Assembly: GCF_019649055.1 (NCBI RefSeq)
Contig: NW_026570356.1
Location: 62,001 to 126,000 of the forward strand
Length of the DNA: 64,000 bases
Source of the DNA: Paramacrobiotus metropolitanus
Lineage: Eukaryota > Tardigrada > Eutardigrada > Parachela > Macrobiotidae
Direction of reading: 5' to 3'
The notes beneath the pieces were generated by a model. That model saw only the letters and a program-made list of their open reading frames with translations, was not told the DNA's origin and did not search any database. Position 1 is the first letter of the stretch. Each line of letters begins with the position of its first letter. Shown here piece by piece: positions 34,063 to 45,900 of the stretch. Made by a program: the position numbers and the translations under genes.

Positions 34063-34319
34063 CAGAGAAGCCCGTTCATCATCTGCCAACTGCCACTACT
34101 CCCACGGTGACTTCCACGCCACTTCTCACCAGCACTCCCTCGACGACTCTGGCCAGTGCCACCAGCGCAGCTTCCCGTTGGACAGTTATCCCGTTGGCCG
34201 TTTGGAATGCCGTCGCCTGTTTGCTGCCGGCTACCGTTTCTCCATTAAGCCCATGCGGTATGAACTGTCTTTTGGACAACGCTTGTTACTGTTATCCGGC
34301 TACCTTGCAGCTGTGCTAA
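34063..34319 (+). CDS. Thr-rich terminal exon with hydrophobic end (partial gene)
   Basis: An acceptor at 34061-34062 opens a frame rich in Thr, Ser and Pro (TSTPLLTSTPSTTLASATSA). A hydrophobic run then follows (WTVIPLAVWNAVACLLP), a Cys-containing end and a stop at 34317. This is the shape of a mucin-like stalk ending in a GPI-anchor or membrane signal. The exon needs a phase-1 partner. The Ig gene could supply one through the alternative donor at 31726, giving an anchored Ig protein. That link is inference only. Confidence 0.4.
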
Positions 34320-34576
34320 TTCCTTACCACTCATGTGTTGGAATACAAGTAAATTTAATGTTTTGGCAACTAGAAAAAGCCTTAACAATAAACTCGTTAC
34401 CGGATCAATTTTGGATAAATGGTATCTACAATTCGGCATAATAAAGTAATCAATAATAAAACACACTGTAAATATTATAAGTCTATCTGTATTATGTGCA
34501 CCAAAACTGTTCTAATGCAGTCATTTCCGCAATCAGACATAGCCAGTGGCCGCCAAACACTCTTAAATAACGCGCT

Positions 34577-35599
34577 ATGCAAAACCACTTGTTGATGTTT
34601 ATAGACACTGCCAAAACTGAGGAATTTACCAACCTTTTTGACGTCTCAACGGTGAGAGTGGCCAACGAACTGTTTAGCCAGCCGACTGCGAATTACTCGC
34701 TTTCAATTACAAGTAAGAAGAAATTTACCAATAGTATAATGCCGTCGCAGGAGCCCATCTTAGCACGGAGTGCAATTTTTGTTAGGCACACCCGCGCATG
34801 TCGACAATGGAGACGCAGCCGGAAAATTCTCGTCAGTCAATGACACACAGAATTCGTCAATCTCGACGGGCGACGGCACTATCTCGCCCGCGTCCTTCTT
34901 GTCCACAAACTGGTCAGGCAAATTTCCTACGAATGACTCGCTGTTGGAGCTGAGTGCAGTCCCGACTATGGGTACCTATTCTAATTTTGCATTTTTTATT
35001 ACTCATTTCTGGTCACTGTACGTATGCATTTTTGTCAAATGGTCACACAGCGTATTCTAATTTACAAACATAAACAAATTTTTAGATGTACTGAGTGTCA
35101 GTTTCTTTTGCAGCACATTGCTGATCACTGAAACATAATTGTGGCACTGTCACCGCTCGCGAAAGATAGAAATTTTTGTTACTTTAGCGGAACTGTTAAG
35201 TAATGCTCCCTTAGGTTCCGGTACAGCCTCTCCACCATCAAACAACGCTTCCCGTTTTGCTGACACTGCGCTCTATCTTGACACAACAAGGCCAAAAATC
35301 ACAGGTAATTCCCAGTTGAGTAGACTGCATTAAACAGCAGCGCATTTCAGCGGTGTTAAATTTTTTACGTAATACTTTCTCTCATGGTAGCGGATGTAAT
35401 CAATACTTGCAATGCTTTCGGTTTTTGCTTAGAGCCGGAGCGCCCCTTGGTAATGGGAGGGAACGTAACGGACACTGACACATCCTTGTCCAATGGCTTA
35501 TCGTCGGCTTCCGCCCGGACCACAGTCAGCACGACTGCAATTCTGGAGGAGATCACGTCAGCGGTTAATGAAACGGAGTACGACACCGATTATGACTGA
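34577..35599 (+). CDS. Ser/Thr-rich protein, four phase-1 exons
   Basis: Exons 34577-34712, 34786-34971, 35215-35304 and 35391-35599 all join by phase-1 introns with good GT-AG sites, giving about 206 codons ending in TGA. The product is Ser/Thr/Asn-rich with many N-glycosylation sequons and only a few Cys (one CNAFGFC pair in the last exon). The C-terminus is acidic (ETEYDTDYD). The first listed codon is an ATG, but no signal peptide follows it, so an upstream exon with the true start is likely. Phase-1 introns throughout and low complexity suggest an extracellular stalk. Family unknown. It may belong to the same transcription unit as the Thr-rich exon or the Ig gene. Confidence 0.5.
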
Positions 35600-35787
35600 C
35601 AACCGGGCGATCAACGCCGCCAGTCGAGTTATCCACCTGAGTGCCCAGCCTGCACCGGCAACTGTCCCTGTCCGCCGCACAAGCGCACACGCAAGCAGCT
35701 GCTCAAGGCAATGACATTTGATACTTGATCCCTTGTTGATATTCCAACTGTCTCCGCGCATTTAAATCTACTTCCTCATTTTGTTTT

Positions 35788-36914
35788 TTTTCTTACGGTC
35801 GATACACATGAAAATGTGACGAATTGGCCGATGCTGAGTCAAATAGTTGGTCGTGATGAATTGACAAATTAATTTTGCATTGCAGCAGTACCTGCGCTCC
35901 GGTCCAAAACTGAATCAGTCAGTGCATTTCTTTGGTTTAATATCTTGCTAACTGCGCTGTGCGCCCAAATGTCGATGGCCTCGCTTTAGCTAACTTAACC
36001 GCCACAGTGTCAGCTGAACCGCTTTTCCTCCTTTCAAAACTGTCTAATTAGTCCTCAAATACTGAGAACATGGTACGGCAGTTCGAACCGTTGCCGAGTA
36101 GTAATATTCTCTGTTATCGGCGGGAACTGCAGTATCATCATTTTGGGACCGCACTCTAGGAAACTAGAATAATAATAAGCTGTGGTCGGCGTCCACATTG
36201 TAGGATGGAACGTCATCCTTCTGAAATTTAGAAGAAGGCTTAGAAGGGTAATATAACTAGAGAAGTGCACCGCTTTTGGCTAGCACTATTAGACCGAAGC
36301 GAAGCCGGAAACTGAGTTTTGTACAAAAATACTTAGGTTATTGTTAAGTGGTATTAATACCCAATAGCCATCAAAATAATAAAAAATTGCAAGCGCTGGC
36401 ACATTACATCACAGTTAAAAATTAAACATTAAAAAATTGATGTTATCTTATGTTGCATAATGTACCTGGCACTTTAATCGCATTATGTATATTGACGAGC
36501 TTCGCTCAATAAAAACACTCAAATAAAGAATTTGTCACAATTAATATGAGATGGGACTGTTGATAATGAGATGATTAATATGAGATGATTAATGTTGATA
36601 AAGACATATTGCTATGTTCATTAGGTAGGTATTTCCTATTAACATGTTTTACGGCTGTGAGTGTGGCTGGCAAACAGGGTTGAAGCGATAAATGATCAAA
36701 TGGTGCATTGGATCAGTCGCCTTAATTCCGTCGATATGCAGAAGATCAACCGGCTGTACAAGTGCGAGGGTACGTCCGTTCCCAGTGTATACATATTCGC
36801 TTCATCATTGTGCATTTTCTAACGGTCGACGCACGTAAACGTCTTAAGTGGTCGGATAAATGCACTAAATTGGTAATTTATTTTTGTAGTGCAGCAGTAG
36901 CTGCGCTCGGTCTA
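35788..36914. repeat. Two diverged direct repeats around an AT-rich spacer
   Basis: About 120 bp at 35788-35905 (ACGGTCGATACACATGAAAA ... GCAGCAGTACCTGCGCTC) resembles 36800-36914 (ACGGTCGACGCACGTAAACG ... GCAGCAGTAGCTGCGCTC) in the same orientation. Nothing coding is supported between them. Confidence 0.55.
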
Positions 36915-37092
36915 ACCGTCCAAAACGACCGGTCGTCTGAGACGACCGCCGGTCGTTTTGGCCCCTAAATAGTGTGAAAAAATCGGGGGCCACCAAAACG
37001 ACTAGATAAAAAATTACACTTGTTCGATGTGCTCGCGAGCGAAAAGGCAAACAAACTGAGTCGGCAAAATATAGGCGGTCGTTTTGGACGGT
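36915..37092. mobile_element. 178-bp TIR element with inner hairpin, TA-flanked
   Basis: ACCGTCCAAAACGACCGG at the left and the mirrored right end sit between TA dinucleotides. The left part itself holds a 42-bp near-perfect hairpin (36920-36961, CCAAAACGACCGGTCGTC with its mirror). A relative of the end sequence is present at about 55494-55536. Confidence 0.75.
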
Positions 37093-37190
37093 TACACGAG
37101 AGCATACTATTTACAGAGCAGTCCATTCTTATTTCTTGAATTCATTGTCGATTTTGTTTGTCATACAGCTGGCAAAGTTTGTCTAGCAGC

Positions 37191-37849
37191 AGCGTAGCTG
37201 AAGTAAGCGTGCGGTGGCCCATGCAGTACGCTGCTGGAATGAAAATCTTTGAAAATTCGTAACTTTGTTAATTTCCGTGTTGAACTGTTTTGTACATGCT
37301 TAAAAAATACAAAATAATGCATACTATCAGGCAGAACAACTGATTTTTTGTTTTATTTTCGGGTTATTCACTGTGAGGCTTTTCTGTTAACGTACCTGTC
37401 ACGACTTGAAGGTGGCGGCATAATGTATTTATTATGAACCGCCACTGAGGGCGCAAACAACCAACTGATCGTTGTCATCAGGACAACAATGGGACACTGC
37501 AACCGCAGTTGCCATGCTGGACAATACAATACATAGAGGTCGCAGCGGACCGCCGCCGGACACAACATTCTCGTGACGTCAGTGCCACTGCACTACGCCA
37601 CAGTACCTGTCTGTGGAGGACTGATTCGAGGTTTCTCACAGGCGACTATGCTAAGCACATGTGCTCTCAGTGCCAACCTTATGACGAAACCAGAAAATTA
37701 CTGGTTCTCCTAACAGTATGCATTATTTTGTATTTTTTAAGCTTACACAAAAAACTTAGCACGGAAATTAACTAAGTTACGAATTTTTGAAGGTTTTCAT
37801 TCTAGCAGCGTGCTGCATGGGCCATCGCACGCGTACTTCAGCTAGCGTA
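37191..37849. mobile_element. 659-bp element with 88-bp terminal inverted repeats
   Basis: The left end AGCTGAAGTAAGCGTGCGGT through TTAATTTCCGTG is matched inverted at 37763-37849 with about 90% identity. The middle includes no transposase frame. Confidence 0.8.
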
Positions 37850-38160
37850 TATGGTGGTGATGGTTCGAGCAAAGTATGCATATGTTTTTCACATCGCATT
37901 TCGTCGTTTACTATGGTGACAAGTGACAACAAGTCAACGACATTGAGTGGATGTCCCACCTTCTATTTAGGCATGCCTTGTGCAAGACGTGCCTCCAAGC
38001 AAAATTTATCGAACTCTTTTGCTTCGCACAGTTCGAAGCTTTTCTTCGCACCAAAAAGTGCGAGAGGTGCGAACCGAAGAAAATGTCTGAAAAAAATTTG
38101 CTTAAAACATGAGCCCTCAAACTCCATCAAACTTCTAGAAGAAATCGAGATTACTTATTT

Positions 38161-39292
38161 GGTAGCACGACAACTCTTTGACCTTCATTTCGCTGACCGA
38201 CAGTTTGATGACCGACGTGTTGCTGACTACCACAACTTGCTGATCGACAAACCGCTGACCGACAGTTCGCTTTTTTACAAACTGGCTGACCGACATATTG
38301 CTGAAACTAATTTGCTGAACGACAGCTTACTTGTCGGTCAGCGAAATGTCGGTAATCGACAACTCGCTGACTGATAATTTGCTCACCAGTTCAACGCACA
38401 TTATCGATATTTACGCGGAAACTAGAATATTCGTTGGTTTCATAAAAAGGAAGCAATACTATGACAGTCATAACTGAAATATAACTTTTGCTATTTATTA
38501 CGCCGTGTTAAGTTCACGAATATGTTATTGTCTCAGTCAATATTAAATATTTATTACATTAATAACTGTGAAAAATGTTTTAATATTTACACCGTTTTTT
38601 TGGTTTCTTACGTTTCTTAGGTTATTCTTATGTAATTCTTTGGTTTCTTAGGTTTCTTAGGTTTTTTAGGATTCTTAGAATTCTCCGGTTGCTTAGATTT
38701 CTTAGGTTTTCTTAGGTTTCTTAGGTTATTCTTAGGTTTCTTTTGTTATTCTTAGGTTTCTTAGGCTGCTTAGGCTGCTTAGGTTTATTAGGTTCTCAGG
38801 GTTCTTAGGTTTCATGGTCTTTTCTGTTTCATAGGTTTTTAATGAAATTCACTCGTACGCGCTCGAGCAGAAAAAAGGAGAAACGGAAGAATGGAATTGT
38901 CAGATTGCTGCATAAGCCGGCAGCCGTTAATAGCAGGAAGTGGATGCGGTGTCTGGTCATAATCACCCAAATTGAGTTTTACAAGGATTGTAGGGGTGTT
39001 AGATTAAATTTGTGTTCAGCAAGTTGTCGGTATCCGTATCTCCGTAAGACGTCGGTCAGTATAATGTCGGTCAGCAATTTAGTAAGTAAGCAACTTGTCG
39101 GGTAAACATTCTGTCAGTCAGCAAAATGTCGTCAGCAATTCTTCGGTGTCAGCGAACTGTCGTTCAGCAAAATGTCGTTCAGCGATTTGTTGTTTCAGCA
39201 ATCTGTCGGGTCAACATTTTATCGGTCAGAAAACAGTCGTCAGCAAGTTTTCGGTCAGCAAGACGACCGTCAGCGAGTTGTCGGTGTGCCAC
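38161..39292. mobile_element. Foldback-like element, copy 1: tandem-repeat inverted ends
   Basis: The left arm (38161-38375) is a run of GCTGACCGACA-type units, and the right arm (about 39000-39292) a run of the mirrored TGTCGGTCAGC units. Between them lies a TTCTTAGGT tandem array (about 38600-38820) and about 200 bp of other sequence. The ends read GGTAGCACGACAAC and GTTGTCGGTGTGCCAC. Inverted termini made of short tandem repeats are the hallmark of Foldback/Galileo-type elements. The long frame 37787-38374 is read through these repeats and is not a gene. Confidence 0.75.
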
Positions 39293-39299
39293 TTGTTTA

Positions 39300-40413
39300 G
39301 TTCCGCCTTGAGCAAATCAGGAGCGCAAAATTTACGGGATTTCCGGTAGAGAGCTGCTCCATCTTGGAGTAAATTTACAACGCTAAACCAAAATTCTACC
39401 AAAATCCTAAATATTATTAATCTGCGAATTCGTTGGTGTCACGATCCCACAAATCCGGACCGTCTCGTACTGCTTCGATCAAAATTTCTTCAACCTTGTG
39501 CTCTTCATGCAGGAGTGAGCACTTTAGGCGGCATTTAACGCCAAGATTTTGATTAATTAATATGTTCAAAAATTATTTACTGATACAATATTTATAAGAA
39601 GACTTTACAATGACGGATGCGTTATCAGACACCGAAACTTTTCATCTCCCTACTGTGCGAAGGCCTTCGCACTTAAAGTGTGGCCGTAGCATTATGCCCG
39701 TTTAAGCCACGGCAATTCTGTGAAGTCTTACATCTGTAGTGTACGTATTAATGTGGTGTTGTTTAACGGAGTGTGGTGATTTGACTAGCCGTAGCATATT
39801 TGATAGGTCTTTCGTGAATAAGAATATGTGATATTGCCGAATTGTGCTCGGCTTGGCTACTCAATAAACAATCCATCAACAATCAGTATCATGTACACGA
39901 ATCATGTATGTACAATCAGTATCATGTACACGATAATTCACGAAATTCATATTCAAATAACCGTCATATTTTCTGCATCCGTCTTCTCCAGCTTCCTGTA
40001 TATTTCCGCTTTTATGCATTGGGTTAGCTAGCGGCTGCAGACAAACTATTGACTTTGTAATGTTTACCGTAATCGCAGAAAGACCAGCGTGTCGCATTTC
40101 GTGTAGATTTCCGTCAGTATCGTAGGAAAACTGCAGGCAAACATAAAAGAAAAACTCACTTTTCATGGCTCAACGTAAACGGAGGTTTTACTTTTTGTAC
40201 CACTTTCGCAAAAACCCGCTTTTCACAAGCTTGCTCGTTCAAACTACAAGTGAAGTGTTGAAAGTTTCGGATAGATACACTTAGCATCGATTTCACTGTG
40301 GGAACGGCTAGCTTAAAAACCGGGATTTGCTAGCGTAAAAAGATATGACTTGCATAGCTGCTCTCTTTACTCATCCACCATCCAGAATGTACTCAACAAC
40401 GTGCCAATAAAAG
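39300..40413. other. Stretch without recognisable genes
   Basis: It contains a short direct repeat (CAATCAGTATCATGTACACGA twice at about 39879-39933) and no supported coding frame. The LTR element begins just after it. Confidence 0.4.
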
Positions 40414-40417
40414 ATAT

Positions 40418-40688
40418 TGTAACGCCCGTTACCTGTATTTGCGTGTACTGTATGTATGCCTAACGGTCACTCCTGTTCGCCCATTCGTTATACATGTATC
40501 TGTTCCTCCTACTTGCCTCTAGGCATTTTACATACAGCCATCTCATCGCATGCTGACCGATGGTCATTCCTCAACACTTCACTTTTCCTTTTTCCTTTCT
40601 GCCAGTTGATGAATAAAGTTACAAAACGTACAGTTTGCCGGTTTGCTTAGCGTACGCATTCACACACAGACCGTAGCCACACGCTACA
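40418..40688 (+). repeat. 5' LTR (271 bp)
   Basis: Starts TGTAACGCCC and ends CACGCTACA, with the TG...CA termini usual for LTRs. It contains AATAAA at about 40612. A TTTGGTGCCGAAGAC stretch follows at once and is the likely primer-binding site; its TGGTGCCG start fits pairing to a tRNA 3' end, but I did not identify the tRNA. Confidence 0.95.
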
Positions 40689-42932
40689 TTTGGTGCCGAA
40701 GACTTTGGTCTGACCGTGACCTTTTTGGTTTTGCTGTTGCGACGACGCAATCCCGTCGCCCGCCGCCGCCGCCGTCTATTGCTCTCCCACCCCGTTGCTC
40801 TCCCATCTGTTTTCCTTCCCATCCGGACTGATCACCCGGATCCCTACCGCCCGGTCTCTCCTCTTGCCTATCCGCACGCGGCGCTGCTTCGTACACACCC
40901 GGCTTCATCGCTCGGTAAGTTTGCACCACCGGCCACCGGCCGCTTTCCGTTGCGCAGATATTTGCATTCAGCCATTTACACTATAAACGCATCTCTGTTT
41001 GTATTGCCATCATTGTGGTATTGCTTTTAAAATTTCCACGGTATTAAGTTTTATCGCCTATTTATCACTTATCGCTGAACTTGTCACTTTTATTTTATAT
41101 GTATACTACTACAATCTTGTATTAGCCTGCGTTTTCCCTTGAAATCTCGAAAATATAAAAAAAAAACCGACTTACGTTCATATTGTTTAACTGGCCTGAA
41201 TAAAACCTGAGTTTAACAGCGTTTTGCGACTTTCGTTTATTGTGCCTCTTTGCGGTACTTATTTGCACTTAACTATTATCTATTCAGTATTTGTTGTTTG
41301 GTATCTTGAAAATTCGTTAGCACATCTTCATTCGCATACCGTTTTAAAATTCTGTTTTCATATAGAAAAATTTTGTTTTGATTCCGACCAGGGTTGCGAA
41401 CTCAACAAATTACACAACTTCTTCTTTTTTATTTTAAAGTTCGTTTCATCAATCCAGCATTTCAATTTTATAATCTTACCTAATACTGCTTACTATCATC
41501 TTGCTCCACATATTGTGCTATACCTAAATACAAAAAAACCATAATTGTGCCATAACTAAATACGTACAAAAATCAATCGAGTGTTTCTATTCGCAATCTT
41601 TTTTTTTGCACATTGGTTTGCTTGCACGATTATCCGTCTTGTTATATTTGATACCGACAACTACGAGTCCTGTATGTTTTCGTACCTTATCGCTGCGCAC
41701 CGGCATTTTCGTGCACGACACAGATTCCTTAATTTCTGCATTCACACAGTGGCCAGACAGTCTCGCACATACCTATAGACAGTGGATGCAGAACAGCGCT
41801 CTTTTTGCTCAGCCGCCGCTACCGGTATAACGCACATAATCAGCATTCTTCTCCAGCATCTTGCTAGCTAACAGTGCTATAGTTAGTCACGGCCGCCGAC
41901 GGCAGCCAGGATCATTAAATAGCCGCTTTCTGTAGCCAGGATCATTAGACAGCTATAAAATATTCTGTGTCGCAGCATTCAGCCACTATCAGTACCCGTT
42001 TTAATTACTTTCTCAGCCATGACAGCATTCAAACAGGCTTCTCCACCTTAGTCAGCATTCCCATTAAGACACTGCTCAGGTGCATAGTTCTATCTTCCAA
42101 GGAGCCATTAATTTTCGTTTCTCATCACTGTACGCTAGAGCGTCACTTGCCCAGTCACCGCTAAAAGCGCAGTCCATTATCCAAAACGCCATAAATCTCG
42201 TTCTACCGTAGCTTTCTACCATTAGCGATCGCTTTTCCCACTATCACACCTGGCAGTTACCTTTTCTTCTGCATCTGTTCCCCAGGCTTTGCCAGCATTA
42301 CGGTTCACTTACCTATCGTTAATTTCGGCGTTTTACCTTCTCGGCTCATTAGTACTATACGTATACTCGCTATTCGCTAACTCCTTAGCCAGGTTTTCTT
42401 TGCTCACCGCGCCGACTGCATTGTCTCAAGTGTCCAGGTGCTCGATACAGCCTCTATAGCCCACATCTGCCGGTCACGCCTGTCTCCCTCGCCCGTTGTC
42501 CTCATCTTCCATTACAGTGACCTCAGCTGCTCGCCCTCTGCAAACTGTGTGCATCCGGGCCCAGTGCCTGGTGCGGCGCTACGAACATTCCGTTCGGCAC
42601 CGCTCGCACGTTCTGTTCCAAGTGGCGGGAAACGCGTGCACAATAGACGGCTACCCTGCCCTCTGGTTTGTGGCCCTTCAGGCCGGGGCGAGGCGTTACT
42701 TGGGTTAGATCGCAACTAATAAATTGTAGTTTTTGCACATCACTTTAATTTAAAATAATTAATTTTGCAATCCCAGCAGTCACCCACGCAACACTTTTAA
42801 AAGTTTTCGCGCCCAACCGCGGGTGACGTCCATAGCTTAGACGGCCTCCACGCGCCGGCAGACGGCCTCCACGTGCCGGTTTATACGGCCTCCAGGTGCC
42901 GGGTAAATCCGCCACCCGCGGAAGCGACGCGC
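40689..42932 (+). promoter_or_regulatory. Retroelement leader with splice donor and 21-bp repeats
   Basis: About 2.2 kb precede the gag ATG. A consensus donor (TCG|GTAAGT) lies at 40915 and an acceptor-like TTTTGCAATCCCAG at about 42775, so the leader may be spliced. Three copies of an ACGGCCTCCACGxGCCGG unit of about 21 bp sit at 42839-42902, just before the start codon. The many short frames in the leader show no coding evidence. Confidence 0.55.
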
Positions 42933-45900
42933 ATGTTCGCCAAAAGTCCGTTAAAACGCTACACCATGTCAAAACGTTCAGCTAGTGACGAACGGCATAC
43001 CGCCGGATTCTCAGCGCTCAGTAAACCCGTCGATCTGGCCGAAGTTGCGCCCCGCTCTCCCAGTCGATCCGCAAACCCGATTGGCGCGGACCGGCCTAGC
43101 GGGCGTGAGTCCCGCCAGTTGGACCGGTGCGCGAACGTGGTCGAGCTGGATGCTCTGGCCGCCGCCCTGGAGCGTACAGGGCTCGGATCCACCATCGACA
43201 TCCCGCGCTTCAGTGGAAAAGCAGGCGAGAATGTTGCCGCATGGCTGGAAAATTATAATCTTACGGCCTTAGCGAACGATTGGACTGAGACAAAGCAGTG
43301 TAAAAAATTTCCTCAATATATCGACGCATTCGCGCGTACCTGGTATATACAGCTACGCGAAACGGAACCCCTCACAGTTGAGAACTGGAACCTTTTAGAG
43401 GCCGCGCTGCTTACCCACTTCCGGCCGCCGGATTTTGTCGATAACGTTAAGCGCCAGTTGCGCAATCGTAAGATTAGGGAAAACGAATCATTGACGGATT
43501 ACGTCAATGACGTGTTATATATGTGTAGTACGGTCTCACCCACAATGTCCGACTCCGAAAAGGTTGATTATTTAATTCGTGGACTTCATGGCGATTTACT
43601 TGAACGTCTTGTGCCCATGAAACCAAAGACACCGGAGGAGTTTTTGGCCGACTGCAACACCGTATTTGATTTGCAGCGCCTTATGCGCCGCAAGATCAAC
43701 GATACGGAAACAAGGGAATGTGATTCAGTTAACATACCGGACGTAGAAAATCGTTTTTTCGACCGCAACTATTGTCAGAATAAATTTCGTCATACTTTTA
43801 ACCGCGATTCCCGTTATTGTTCGTTTTGTAAACGTACAGGTCATGTAACGGAAGCTTGTCGGCGGCGCCCGCCGTACCACCAGTCTCGCGCATCGTGTTC
43901 GTTCTGTCAGCGCACGGGTCATTCAGTTTACGAATGCCGGTCATGGCAAGCCCGCCGTCGCCCAGCCCCAGACCGCCAGTGCAGTTTCTGTTTTCGGACT
44001 GGCCACAGTGAAGCCGAGTGCCGCACAAAGGCACGCGTTTTTGACGATGCGCAGGTCAACGCAACGCAAACAGTCTACCCACAAAGCAATCATCTTTCGA
44101 GCCACTCATCCAGTGCGCACAACATACCCAATCGGCATTTTCAAAATAAGCCATTTCAGCGATCAGTAGGGAACAGACCATATTGTGAGTTTCACCATAA
44201 ATATGGACATTCCACTGAAATGTGTCGTGCTCGTGCTGCCGGCTCGCAGCCTCCTGGCGCGCCTTATACTCGTACTAATAATAATCACCGTACACATATT
44301 ACTACAAATACTAACTTCCGCACTAATCCGCCTACCGGTAATAATTTTCAAACTTTAACGTCTAATATTTCCAATAATACTCCTAACGCGGGACCGGGCG
44401 CTAACACTGGTACTTACACGCCTCGACCGCTGAATACGTTATCGGTTATGCAACTCAATTCTATCTCTATCCCTATTCCGCATGCCCTTCCTATAATACG
44501 GGTTACTGTTAATGGGCAGCCGTATAATATGCTTTTAGATACTGGCGCAGCAACTAACGTCTGTAGCTCTGATTTTGCATCTTCTTCCGGTTTTCCGGTA
44601 GCGGAGCCGCTTCAAAAGGTCTTGCTAATTGATGGTTCCGTTATTCCGCTGCTTGGTACAGTACGTGTACCGCTTACGGCACTAGGGTACACCGAAACAG
44701 TTGTCTTCAACATTTTGCCGACGCTCGGTTCCGACAAAGATCTTATTCTCGGTTACGAAACGCTTGGTCTTTTTGGTGCCGTCATCGATACGGCCAATCG
44801 TACAGTCTTCTCTGTGCGCCCTGTCGTATGTTGCGCAGTACAGCCTGCACCACCGGTCGGGACCACAACGCCTCCGTCGCCGCCTCAGTGCGCCCGGCCC
44901 TCACCGGTGTCAATCGCTCCCATAGAGCCCTCCTCTGATTTTGTCCAGCCGTCGCATGTTGATGCCGATAATAATTTCAATTTTTCTTGCTTATCTCTCG
45001 GCACTACCCTCGATGGTAATCAACTATCCAGTGTCCTTGCGTTATTACGCTTTCATAAAAACGTTTTTCCTACACCGACGCGCCCACTTGGCTGCGCGTA
45101 TAGCTTCGAAATGCACATCGATACCGGCACGCATTTGCCAATTAACTGTCCTCCTTATCGCACAAACCTCCTTGAGCGTTCTCATATTCAGGCTCAGCTG
45201 GATGAGCTCCTTAGGCTTGATCTTATTGAACCCTCTTTTGGCCCCTGGGCGTCCCCTGCCTTTCTTGTTCCGAAAAAGAATAAACAGATGCGGTTTGTTA
45301 TAAATTACTCTAAACTCAACGCAATTACTAAGAAAATGGCATATCCCTTGCCTCGGATCGACGATATTCTTGATTCCCTAAGCGGATGTCTCTATTCTAC
45401 CACGCTCGATATGAAGGCAGGATACCACCAGGTGCCCCTTGCCTTGTCAGCTCGCGAAAAGACCGGTTTTGTCGTTAATGGTAAACACTACCATTACAAA
45501 GTTGTTCCCTTTGGCCTTACGAACGCACCTTCGATTTTCCAGTGTATAGTCAATACCGTATTATCGGATTTCTTGTGGCAGTTTTGCTTAGCATACATTG
45601 ATGATATTATCATCTATAGTAAAAGTTTTACCGAACATCTCGCACACGTTAATCTTGTATTAGGACGCCTTCAAGACGCAAATCTGTTGTTAAATCCAGA
45701 TAAATGCTTATTTGCTAGCCAGGAAGTAAAACTTTTAGGATTTATCGTTACGCCCACGGGCACTCAACCGGACCCAGACAATGTCCGGGCCATCTGTAAA
45801 CTACCTACTCCTAAAAATTTAAAAGAACTTAAAACGGTCCTTGGTAAATTAAATTATTTTAGAAAACATATTAAAAATTTTTCCAGTATTGCGACACCGC

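Noticed and set aside
37787-38374. A 195-codon plus-strand frame
   Set aside because: It runs through the end of one inverted-repeat element and the tandem arm of the Foldback-like element.
38600-38820. Possible CRISPR-like or telomere-like array
   Set aside because: Units of about 9 bp vary in length and have no spacers; the array sits at the centre of a Foldback-like element, not at a chromosome end.
42438-42719. ORFs in the retroelement leader
   Set aside because: No conserved motif, and the position upstream of gag fits untranslated leader.
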